Source: Pseudoteredinibacter isoporae_A (GTDB lineage Bacteria > Pseudomonadota > Gammaproteobacteria > Pseudomonadales > Cellvibrionaceae). From it: a DNA stretch of 64,000 bases. Below, in pieces: positions 52,463 through 59,628 of this stretch (positions are counted from its first letter, which is position 1; each line of letters starts with the position of its first letter). The stretch spans positions 314,132 to 378,131 of the forward strand of contig NZ_BAABWJ010000003.1 of assembly GCF_040372805.1 (NCBI RefSeq), read 5' to 3'. The notes beneath the pieces are model-generated. The model saw nothing but the letters and a program-made list of their open reading frames with translations. It was not told the DNA's origin and did not search any database. A program made the position numbers and the translations under genes.

Positions 52463-53650
52463 ATGGCAACACCTTTTTACCCACCACAAAGAACCCTGAT
52501 GGGCCCAGGCCCTTCAGATGTTAGCCCACGTGTCCTGGCCGCACTGGGCCGCCCAACCATCGGACATCTGGACCCTGAATTCGTGACCCTGATGGACGAA
52601 ATCAAAGGCTTGTTGCAAATGGCCTTTCAAACCGACAATCAGTTAACCATCCCGATCTCAGCCCCCGGGTCAGCTGGAATGGAAGCCTGCTTCGTTAACT
52701 TGCTAGCCCCTGGAGATAAAGCCATCGTCTGTCAGAACGGCGTGTTCGGCGCTCGAATGAAAGAGAATGTCGAGCGCTGTGGTGCGACGTCTATCATGGT
52801 TGAAGATGATTGGGGCACTCCAGTCAGCATCGACAAGGTTAAAGCCGCTTTTGCCGAACACCCGGACACCAAGGTTCTGGCTTTTGTTCACGCAGAAACC
52901 TCTACCGGTGTTGAGAGTGATGCCGCAGCGCTGTGTAAAATTGCTGCCGACAATGACGCCTTGAGCATTATGGATGCGGTAACTTCATTAGGCGGCATCG
53001 AACTGAAAGTCGATGAGTGGGGCGCGGACGCCGTCTATTCCGGCTCGCAGAAATGCTTGTCCTGTGTGCCGGGTATTTCACCAGTAACCTTCAGCCCGAA
53101 GGCGGTCGACGCCATTAACAACCGTCAACATAAGGTACAAAGCTGGTTCCTGGATATGCAACTGGTAATGGGTTACTGGGGTGGTGACAGCAAACGTGCT
53201 TACCATCACACCGCCCCCGTGAATGCGATGTACGCACTGCATGAATCGTTGCTCATGCTCGAAGAAGAAGGTCTGGACTTGGCCTTCGAACGCCATATGT
53301 TCCATCACGAAGCCTTGGTGAAAGGCTTGGAAGCCATGGGCTTGAATATGCTCGTTGATCACAGCTGTCGTTTGCCACAACTGAACTTGGTTCAGATTCC
53401 AGAAGGCATCGAAGACGCTGCTGTACGTTCTGCACTGCTATCACAATACGATCTGGAAATTGGTGCCGGCCTGGGCGCATTTGCGGGCAAAGCCTGGCGT
53501 ATCGGTTTGATGGGCCAAGCCTGTTATCAGGAGAATGTGTTGCTGTGCTTAAGCGCACTGGACAATGTCCTGGCGGCTCAAGGTGCTACGCATGAACGCG
53601 GTTCTGCTGTCGCCGCCGCCATGGCGCATTACGATACCGTGCAACAATAG
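52463..53650 (+). CDS. Class V aminotransferase (alanine/serine--glyoxylate type)
   Basis: 395-residue PLP enzyme. N-terminal PPQRTLMGPGPSDVSPRVL is the signature of alanine-glyoxylate and serine-glyoxylate aminotransferases. The PLP Lys is in YSGSQKCLSCVPGISPV, preceded by SIMDAVTSLGGIELKVDEWG (Asp that binds the pyridine nitrogen). It would move an amino group from alanine or serine to glyoxylate giving glycine. The donor is not certain; 2-aminoethylphosphonate transaminases are related but shorter in this motif. Confidence 0.88.
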   Translation: MATPFYPPQRTLMGPGPSDVSPRVLAALGRPTIGHLDPEFVTLMDEIKGLLQMAFQTDNQLTIPISAPGSAGMEACFVNLLAPGDKAIVCQNGVFGARMKENVERCGATSIMVEDDWGTPVSIDKVKAAFAEHPDTKVLAFVHAETSTGVESDAAALCKIAADNDALSIMDAVTSLGGIELKVDEWGADAVYSGSQKCLSCVPGISPVTFSPKAVDAINNRQHKVQSWFLDMQLVMGYWGGDSKRAYHHTAPVNAMYALHESLLMLEEEGLDLAFERHMFHHEALVKGLEAMGLNMLVDHSCRLPQLNLVQIPEGIEDAAVRSALLSQYDLEIGAGLGAFAGKAWRIGLMGQACYQENVLLCLSALDNVLAAQGATHERGSAVAAAMAHYDTVQQ

Positions 53651-53667
53651 GTCTCGGTCGTCAGAAA

Positions 53668-53710
53668 CACGCAAAAAGCCCCGAACAATTTGCCGGGGTT
53701 TTTTGCGTGT
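53668..53710. terminator. Bidirectional intrinsic terminator
   Basis: Stem CACGCAAAAAGCCCCG paired with CGGGGTTTTTTGCGTG around a 10-nt loop (one unpaired T). It ends the aminotransferase on the plus strand and the thiolase on the minus strand. Confidence 0.88.
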
Positions 53711-53739
53711 AATTAATCACTGTTTTACTGCGATGACGG

Positions 53740-54966
53740 TTAACGCCCCACAACAAAACTCGCCGTTGTTGTCGCACTGCCACCGATATTTAACGTCGCA
53801 ATATTTTTAGCGCCGACAACTTGGTAACTTTCTGCTTGGTGGCAAGCCTGTTTATAAGCATCTAACATCATCCGCACGCCGGTTGCACCAACGGGATGTC
53901 CGAGGCCGATTAGACCGCCGCTCGGATTAATCGGCAAACGTCCTCCCAAGGTAATATCACCCGCTTCAATCGCCTTCCAGGATTCTCCTGGGGCCGTAAT
54001 GCCGAAATGGTCAATGGCCATATATTCCGTCATGGCAAAGCAATCGTGAGTCTCAATGGCGTCGATGTGATCCAATTCGACGTTCGCTCGCTTGAAGGCC
54101 TGTTGAATTGCCTGGTTGACGTGAGGAAACACCAAGGGCTGTTCAGCGCTGGCGGAAATCTTATCGGCGTAAGCGATACCTGCAGTAGTGTGTCCCCAAC
54201 CTTTGATTCGGGGGATAGAATCCAGGTCCAGGCCATGACGTTTTGCGTAGTCTTCTGCAAACGGTTTGGATGCTAAAAATACAACCGCAGCGCCATCCGT
54301 AATTTGCCCGCAATCATTACGACGAACACGGCCACTGATAATTGGATTTAACTCATCATCTTCACTGAACGCACCGTCAGCAAATTCCCAGGCACGCGAT
54401 TGAGAATTGGGATTTAACTTGGCATTGTCGTAATTGATTCGCGCGATTTCCCCAAGATGAGCATAGTCAATGCCGTAGCGCTTTTCATACTCCAGGGTCA
54501 ACTCACTGAACATATGCGGCCACATAAACGTGACGCCCTCACCTTCGTGGCCCGTCCATGCGGCGGAACCGAGATATTCTGCGCCCTTATCGCCCGGCAC
54601 ATTACGCATATACTCCACGCCCAGCACACAGGCGCTCTCGTAACGGCCGGATTCAATATCGGCCATTGCCGCGAGAATGGCCATACTGCCAGATGCGCAG
54701 GCCGCCTCATGCCGGGAAATCGGCAGGCCGCGAAATTCGGGAATTTTTTGCGCCAGAACGCCACCCAACATCCCCTGCCCACAAAACAGCTCGCCGACGA
54801 AGTTTCCGACATGTGCACACTGAATCTCTTGCGCGTCCAGCTGACTGACACCCAGGCCATTGCGAACGACCTCTTCCATCATGTCGCCAATTTCCAAGCC
54901 CTGTCGGGACCAGTTACGGGCAAAGTCACTCTGCGCTCCACCTAAAATAAACACGTCATTTGGCAT
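53740..54966 (-). CDS. Thiolase-family acyl-CoA acyltransferase (SCP-x-like)
   Basis: 408-residue thiolase. The nucleophilic Cys is in HEAACASGSMAIL, and the second active-site motif is NPSGGLIGLGHPVGATGVRM. ETHDCFAMTEYM carries the His and is typical of the SCP-x/lipid-transfer thiolases rather than classical FadA or PhaA enzymes. It probably cleaves a branched or sterol-like 3-ketoacyl-CoA. No DUF35 partner, which often sits beside such thiolases, is next to it. Confidence 0.88.
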   Translation of the reverse strand: MPNDVFILGGAQSDFARNWSRQGLEIGDMMEEVVRNGLGVSQLDAQEIQCAHVGNFVGELFCGQGMLGGVLAQKIPEFRGLPISRHEAACASGSMAILAAMADIESGRYESACVLGVEYMRNVPGDKGAEYLGSAAWTGHEGEGVTFMWPHMFSELTLEYEKRYGIDYAHLGEIARINYDNAKLNPNSQSRAWEFADGAFSEDDELNPIISGRVRRNDCGQITDGAAVVFLASKPFAEDYAKRHGLDLDSIPRIKGWGHTTAGIAYADKISASAEQPLVFPHVNQAIQQAFKRANVELDHIDAIETHDCFAMTEYMAIDHFGITAPGESWKAIEAGDITLGGRLPINPSGGLIGLGHPVGATGVRMMLDAYKQACHQAESYQVVGAKNIATLNIGGSATTTASFVVGR

Positions 54967-55104
54967 ATGGCATCTCCGGATCGCTTCACCCTGCTGGGCT
55001 GATAAAGGCTTTTATCGACTAACTTTTATTATGAGACTTAAGAGTATCGAAAAGCAGCCGTTCAGGCAAGCGCCGCCGGGCAACAAAATGAGGCATCCGC
55101 CGTA

Positions 55105-55560
55105 TTAGGACACGACCAGAGTCAAGGCATAGAGCAAGGCGTCTTCGCGACCGTTTTTGTGGCAAGGATAATAATTCGGGCGACTGCCCAGTTGATGGAA
55201 ACCTAACTTCTCGTAGAGCGCAATAGCCGCGGTATTTGACGCGCGAACTTCCAGAAAGATCTCTCGAATTTTTGGATCCAGGCGATCAATCAAATGCTGT
55301 AACAGCCGGGCTCCCATACCTCTTCCCTGCTGCTCGGGTGCGACGGAAATATTCAACAACTCAGCCTGATCGGCAATTTGAGAGGCCACATAATACGCCA
55401 CCAAATGACCATCAAGCTCCAATGCCGCAAGGAGATGACGTTCACAACTCAGGCGCTGAGCGAACTGATTCACCGGCCAAGGGTGGCTGTGTGCCTTCTG
55501 CTCAATCTGAATTAGAGAGGCCAAATCACTTTCTAGAACCGGACGAATTGACTCAGGCAT
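55105..55560 (-). CDS. rimI: Ribosomal protein S18 alanine N-acetyltransferase RimI
   Basis: 151-residue GNAT acetyltransferase. The acetyl-CoA motif is EQQGRGMGARLLQHL, and the C-terminal LEVRASNTAAIALYEKLGFHQLGSRPNYYP (partly quoted) is characteristic of RimI. It acetylates the N-terminal Ala of S18. It is 13 bp downstream of the HolD-like gene, as in E. coli (holD-rimI) and pseudomonads. Confidence 0.93.
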   Translation of the reverse strand: MPESIRPVLESDLASLIQIEQKAHSHPWPVNQFAQRLSCERHLLAALELDGHLVAYYVASQIADQAELLNISVAPEQQGRGMGARLLQHLIDRLDPKIREIFLEVRASNTAAIALYEKLGFHQLGSRPNYYPCHKNGREDALLYALTLVVS

Positions 55561-55573
55561 GTGTTTGAAGAAT

Positions 55574-56458
55574 TTATTCCGCGGGGGACATCAACGTTTG
55601 ACGCATGGCACGCCAAGCCCTGGCTTTAAGCTGCGGTCGCTCTAGCATTTCGGCCAAACTCGGCATGGTAATCAACTGCTTGGCGGGCACCACGGTGGCC
55701 CCCGAAAGCTGCTCCGCCTGGATGACATGGCCAAAACCGCTATCCTCTTGCGGAACCATACCGCCAGGTAGCAAATGAAAGGCATCGTCACCCATTAGCC
55801 ACCAGTGACTAACCGGGGAATCCAGCAACGTTTCCAGAAACGCTCCGAGCATTTCCCGAGCCGCTTCAGCCCCGATATCGGCCTGGGGCATATCAAACAT
55901 CGGCCACTGCAGCACCTGTGCTTTCGACAGGTTCCCAAGCTTTAATCCATAAGCTTGCAGCATACTCAGCAAAAGCTTTTCAGTGGGCAGCGCTTTCTCA
56001 CTATGGCGACTGTCGACCACCAATAAATCATCAAAACGCCAAACACTCAAACTGAAATTCAGCGCTTCAGTTGGGTGTACCTGGTCATTTTCTTCTGAGG
56101 AGACTTTACTTGCTTGTGTAGAACGGGGCTTTTTCGCTGTTTTGTCCGGTTCAAAGTCAGCCAACAACTCCGCTGCGCCAACCGCAGTATTTGCACGAGC
56201 TGCCGGAGCACTTCCCATTGATCCAGGGCCAACGGATTCACCGACCGCTGTCGACGCCTCAGATACATGCTGAAGAGTCGCTGCCTTGGACTGTAACTCC
56301 GCAGGCTGCGAAGTGATAGCCACAGGTTCCGGGGCAGCACTGAGCTCAACCGGCCACTCACACTCTTGAGGAGTCGGCGCATTAGGCAACAGACAGCGAG
56401 GCATATAGCTGTCGATTCCCATAGCGGAAAGATATTGGTGGCGAGTGGTTTCGAACAT
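55574..56458 (-). CDS. Putative DNA polymerase III psi subunit (HolD-like)
   Basis: 294-residue protein read from the ATG at 56458 (MFETTRHQYLSAMGIDSYMPR). The first 20 residues look like the N-terminal peptide of HolD (E. coli DWQLQQLGITQWSLRRP) that binds the clamp-loader tau/gamma subunits. A long low-complexity Ala/Pro/Ser/Glu linker follows. Then a globular domain starts near LSVWRFDDLLVVDSRHSE and carries LLSMLQAYGL and WWLMGDDAFHLLPGG. Pseudomonads have a long, divergent psi encoded just before rimI, which this matches in position and layout. An ATG at 56488 is an alternative start. Assignment is from context and a short motif, so moderate. Confidence 0.6.
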   Translation of the reverse strand: MFETTRHQYLSAMGIDSYMPRCLLPNAPTPQECEWPVELSAAPEPVAITSQPAELQSKAATLQHVSEASTAVGESVGPGSMGSAPAARANTAVGAAELLADFEPDKTAKKPRSTQASKVSSEENDQVHPTEALNFSLSVWRFDDLLVVDSRHSEKALPTEKLLLSMLQAYGLKLGNLSKAQVLQWPMFDMPQADIGAEAAREMLGAFLETLLDSPVSHWWLMGDDAFHLLPGGMVPQEDSGFGHVIQAEQLSGATVVPAKQLITMPSLAEMLERPQLKARAWRAMRQTLMSPAE

Positions 56459-56613
56459 AATAGAACAGCTTGTTTTCGTGGCCTCCATTCTAACCTGATA
56501 CGGGAACCGACGAAAACCTGCAAAACCCCGGCGAACAATCATACCGGGGCTCAAGGCATTGCTTGCGATAATAACTCAGAGGCCATTAACTCAAAGGCGA
56601 TAACAGCACGGAT

Positions 56614-56641
56614 AATCGTAGGCGCTTTTGCGCCTACGATT
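56614..56641 (-). terminator. Hairpin at the leuA stop codon
   Basis: Perfect 12-bp stem AATCGTAGGCGC / GCGCCTACGATT with a 4-nt loop whose upstream edge is the last base of the leuA stop codon. Reading the minus strand, no T-run follows, so it may be a transcript-end stabiliser or a weak terminator. Confidence 0.5.
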
Positions 56642-58176
56642 TATACGCCATGCTGGGGATGGGAGCGAACACCTGATTCCAGCATATTCAATGCCTGTAA
56701 GTAGGCTTTTGCCGATGCTGCCACCACGTCAGTGTCAGCGCCCACACCATTAACGAGTTGACCATTACGTTCGAGACGAACCGTCACATCACCCACGGCT
56801 TCTGTACCTTGAGTGATAGCGTTCACCGAATACAGCAACAAATCTGCTCCGCTTTGGAACTGTTTTTCGATGGCCTTAAACACGGCATCGACCGGGCCAC
56901 TGCCCTCTGAATCGGTTTCAATAATTTGTTCACCAACGCGAATCGCCAACTTGGCATGGGGGGCCTGCCCGGTTTTGCAGCTGATCTCCATCGCCTCGAA
57001 ACCATAGGTTTCCTCAACCTCTTGAGCTTCACCCACTAAGGCCTGTAAATCCTCATCGAAAATTTCGTGTTTTTTATCCGCCAGTTGTTTAAAGGCCTGG
57101 AATATCTGGTTGAATTCACCATGCTCTTCAAACTGAATACCCAGTTCCTCATAACGTGCTTTCACTGCGGCACGGCCTGAATGCTTACCCAATACCAGCT
57201 TATTGGTATTCCAGCCAACATCTTCGGCTTTCATAATTTCATAGGTCTCGCGATGCTTCAGCACACCATCCTGATGAATACCCGATTCATGGGCAAAGGC
57301 ATTTGCACCCACAATGGCTTTGTTCGGCTGTACCGGAAAGCCCGTAATACTGGACACAAGGCGAGATGTCGGCACGATATGCACAGGATCAATATCGGTA
57401 TGAACCGGCATGACATCGTGTCGTGTTTGCACCGCCATCACCAATTCTTCCAATGAGGCATTACCAGCGCGTTCACCCAATCCATTGATAGTACATTCAA
57501 CTTGGCGTACACCGTTCATCACCGCAGACAGGGAATTAGCAACGGCCAAGCCCAAATCGTTGTGGCAGTGGGTTGAGAAAATCGCTTTATCCGAATTGGG
57601 GACATTTTCAATCAAGCGCTTAAACATTAAACCGTATTCCGCTGGTTCACCGTAACCTACCGTATCAGGAATATTGATGGTGCGCGCTCCCGCATCGATC
57701 ACCGCTTCGATAATGCGGCTGGCAAACTCAAACTCGGTCCGTGAACCATCCTCCAATGAGAACTCCACATCATCGGTGAATTGGCGAGCGCGCTTTACGG
57801 CATCAATTGCCTGGGCCAGCACATCATCAGGCTCCATCTGCAATTTATACTTCATGTGGATGGGAGAGGTAGCAATAAACGTATGGATTCGCCCAGCATT
57901 CGCATTCTTAAGCGCTTCGCCGGCACGTAAAATATCGGGTCCCATTGCACGAGCCAAGCTGCAGACAGTGGAATCTTTTACCGTTTCTGCAACGGCTTTT
58001 ACGGCTTCAAAATCACCCGGGCTGGCAATTGCAAAGCCTGCCTCAATCACATCAACACGCATCTTTTCCAGCATTTTCGCGATGCGAATCTTTTCGTCTT
58101 TTGTCATGGATGCGCCTGGGCTCTGCTCCCCATCGCGCAAGGTCGTATCAAAAATAACCAACTTGTCCTTAGACAT
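56641..58176 (-). CDS. leuA: 2-isopropylmalate synthase
   Basis: 511-residue enzyme of the first leucine-specific step (2-ketoisovalerate plus acetyl-CoA). The catalytic TIM barrel has IFDTTLRDGEQSPGASM, the metal-binding STHCHNDLGLAVANS, and GLGERAGNASLEE. The C-terminal allosteric domain (from about residue 390) has SEGSGPVDAVFKAI and ends near LNMLESGVRSHPQHGV, so leucine feedback is expected. Start at the ATG at 58176 after GGAG. Upstream lie a leucine-rich leader peptide and a good promoter. Confidence 0.97.
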   Translation of the reverse strand: MSKDKLVIFDTTLRDGEQSPGASMTKDEKIRIAKMLEKMRVDVIEAGFAIASPGDFEAVKAVAETVKDSTVCSLARAMGPDILRAGEALKNANAGRIHTFIATSPIHMKYKLQMEPDDVLAQAIDAVKRARQFTDDVEFSLEDGSRTEFEFASRIIEAVIDAGARTINIPDTVGYGEPAEYGLMFKRLIENVPNSDKAIFSTHCHNDLGLAVANSLSAVMNGVRQVECTINGLGERAGNASLEELVMAVQTRHDVMPVHTDIDPVHIVPTSRLVSSITGFPVQPNKAIVGANAFAHESGIHQDGVLKHRETYEIMKAEDVGWNTNKLVLGKHSGRAAVKARYEELGIQFEEHGEFNQIFQAFKQLADKKHEIFDEDLQALVGEAQEVEETYGFEAMEISCKTGQAPHAKLAIRVGEQIIETDSEGSGPVDAVFKAIEKQFQSGADLLLYSVNAITQGTEAVGDVTVRLERNGQLVNGVGADTDVVAASAKAYLQALNMLESGVRSHPQHGV

Positions 58177-58260
58177 GGCAAATCACTCCAAAGAAATCCT
58201 GGCTTTAAGCCAAATAAAATAATAGATCAAAAACGTTTTAAAAATCGGGGGGAGAGAATA

Positions 58261-58353
58261 TTAGCCGCGCAGCGGCAGTCGCTGCAGCAATAGGTGCAGA
58301 GATGATAGCTTCAAAGAGCATTGACGAACGGTAAGATAATAAGTGCTATTCAT
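58261..58353 (-). CDS. Leucine-rich leader peptide upstream of leuA (candidate leuL)
   Basis: Short open frame of 30 codons, ATG at 58353 to TAA at 58261, ending 84 bp before leuA. Nine of 30 codons are leucine and eight of these fall in the last 17 codons (LKLSSLHLLLQRLPLRG). This is the layout of a leu attenuator peptide, where ribosome stalling on Leu codons at low leucine lets leuA be transcribed. The end of the peptide overlaps a small GCCGC-TGC-GCGGC hairpin, and a C-rich then T-rich stretch follows. No good ribosome-binding site is visible, and a classical terminator hairpin is not obvious. The assignment rests on codon content, position and promoter. Confidence 0.55.
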   Translation of the reverse strand: MNSTYYLTVRQCSLKLSSLHLLLQRLPLRG

Positions 58354-58396
58354 GGCCAATATAGAATTTGTAGGCTGCCCATTGCAGCTGCCGCTT

Positions 58397-58425
58397 ATAG
58401 TACAAGCAGCCCACACACACATCAA
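58397..58425 (-). promoter_or_regulatory. Candidate sigma70 promoter for leuL-leuA
   Basis: On the minus strand, TTGATG (58425-58420) is followed by exactly 17 bp and TACTAT (58402-58397). Transcription would start near 58390, about 37 nt before the leader peptide start and about 215 nt before leuA. Confidence 0.6.
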
Positions 58426-58429
58426 TAGC

Positions 58430-58458
58430 CATCCTAAATATCAGACTTATTTAGGATG
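58430..58458. promoter_or_regulatory. Inverted repeat touching the leu promoter
   Basis: Perfect 11-bp arms CATCCTAAATA / TATTTAGGATG with a 7-nt loop, beginning 4 bp upstream of the -35 box. Suited to bind a dimeric activator such as a LysR or Lrp-type protein. It might also act as a weak terminator for plus-strand read-through. Confidence 0.45.
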
Positions 58459-58522
58459 ATTTTGCAAAAAGTTACACCAAAAACGCATATCGCGAGATTT
58501 ACATCATAAAATATGTCTTTTT

Positions 58523-58981
58523 CTAGGAAAATGATTCCAGCAATAAATCAAGATTATTCGACAGGCTTTCGAGATCAATGCGGTCCGCCTTATCGCTTTC
58601 CCGGGCGAGCTTCATCCAATCGACAGCTCGACCACGCATAGACACCGCTTTGTCGGTCAGTTCGATATGCCGCTCACGCTCATCCTCATCACCTCGGCGT
58701 CGTTGCACCAAGCCACGGCTTTCCATCCGTTTCAGCAGCGGCGTTAAGGTGCCAGAGTCCAGTTGTAAACGCCGCCCCAACTGCCCCACCGTACCAAAGT
58801 GCTGTTCGTTATCACGCCATTCCCACATCAACATCAACACCAGATATTGAGGGTAGGTGATATCCAAGGCTTTGAGCAGAGGCTGATACGCCCTGATTAC
58901 CAGGCGAGACGCGGTGTATAAACGAAAGCAAAGCTGCTGGTCGAGATAAAGCAGCTCTGCATCTTGGCTTGAATCAGACAT
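58523..58981 (-). CDS. OhrR-like MarR-family peroxide-sensing repressor
   Basis: 152-residue winged-helix regulator. YLDQQLCFRLYTASRLVIRAY carries Cys18 in the position and context (QLCF) of the peroxide-sensing Cys of OhrR; YPQYLVLMLMWEW follows, then the DNA-binding helix DSGTLTPLLKRMESRGLV and the wing RRRGDEDERERHIELT. OhrR-type proteins leave DNA when the Cys is oxidised by organic peroxides. It lies 30 bp downstream of a glutathione peroxidase gene, not the usual ohr, and probably represses this operon. Confidence 0.88.
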   Translation of the reverse strand: MSDSSQDAELLYLDQQLCFRLYTASRLVIRAYQPLLKALDITYPQYLVLMLMWEWRDNEQHFGTVGQLGRRLQLDSGTLTPLLKRMESRGLVQRRRGDEDERERHIELTDKAVSMRGRAVDWMKLARESDKADRIDLESLSNNLDLLLESFS

Positions 58982-59011
58982 AAGGAGTTATTCGCGATTT
59001 ATCCAAACTCG

Positions 59012-59491
59012 TTACAAAAGGGCCTCAATCGCACTGCGCATGGATTCAGGCTTATCTTTCGGGGCAAAGCGTTTGACTGTTTTACCGTCTTTTGAAACGA
59101 GGAATTTAGTAAAATTCCATTTTATCTTTTCAGTCCCGAGAATGCCCGGAGCGGCTTGTTTTAAATCCTTAAACAAGGGGTGCGCTTGCTCTCCATTGAC
59201 ATCCAGCTTGGTCACAAGAGGGAAGGTCACACCAAAGTTCAGCTCACAAAACTCATTGATCTGTTGGTCAGAGCCTGGCTCCTGGCCGGCAAACTGGTTA
59301 CATGGGCAACCGATAATAACCAGCCCCTGGTCTTTATATTCCTGATGCAAAGCTTCCAGGCCTTTGTACTGGGGCGTGAACCCACATTTGCTGGCCGTGT
59401 TTACGATCAGCAGAACCTTCCCTTCGTAGTCAGACAATTTGAGAGCTTCTCCACCCGCAACTTCTAAGCTGTGTTGATACACATCAGACAT
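59012..59491 (-). CDS. Glutathione peroxidase (Cys type)
   Basis: 159-residue peroxidase of the BtuE/GPx family. The active site has Cys36 in NTASKCGFTPQYKGLEALH, Gln in GCPCNQFAGQEPG and Trp in IKWNFTKFLVSKDG. As a Cys rather than Sec enzyme, it likely uses thioredoxin. It reduces hydrogen and lipid peroxides. The first gene of a two-gene unit with the OhrR-like repressor. The promoter just upstream is overlapped by a 16-bp palindrome. Confidence 0.94.
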   Translation of the reverse strand: MSDVYQHSLEVAGGEALKLSDYEGKVLLIVNTASKCGFTPQYKGLEALHQEYKDQGLVIIGCPCNQFAGQEPGSDQQINEFCELNFGVTFPLVTKLDVNGEQAHPLFKDLKQAAPGILGTEKIKWNFTKFLVSKDGKTVKRFAPKDKPESMRSAIEALL

Positions 59492-59514
59492 TCCTTATAC
59501 CTCCAAACCTATTA

Positions 59515-59548
59515 ATTATATTGCTTAAAACTATATTGTGCACAATAT
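59515..59548 (-). promoter_or_regulatory. Promoter and operator of gpx-ohrR unit
   Basis: Perfect 16-bp palindrome ATATTGTGCACAATAT at 59533-59548, with a TATAAT -10 box at 59520-59515 on the minus strand. The -35 region (TTGTGC, 19 bp away, or GTGCAC at 17 bp) lies inside the palindrome, so a bound repressor would block RNA polymerase. The AT-rich, symmetric form suits a MarR/OhrR operator. Confidence 0.6.
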
Positions 59549-59561
59549 TAAATCACATAAA

Positions 59562-59589
59562 AATGCCCGGCACCAGCATGCCGGGCATT
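59562..59589 (-). terminator. Intrinsic terminator after giant repeat-protein gene
   Basis: Stem AATGCCCGGCA / TGCCGGGCATT with a short loop; on the minus strand it is followed by a T-run. It lies about 40 bp past the stop of the giant gene. Confidence 0.85.
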
Positions 59590-59628
59590 GCTCTTCACGT
59601 TCAGGTCCGCAACGCTCAGACCTGAATA

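Larger units (their letters stand above)
58177..58522. other. 346-bp intergenic region between MarR gene and leuA
   Basis: Holds the leuA ribosome-binding site, the leucine-rich leader frame (58261-58353), the promoter (58397-58425) and the inverted repeat (58430-58458), listed separately. The remaining 60 bp up to 58522 are AT-rich and show no element. Confidence 0.7.
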
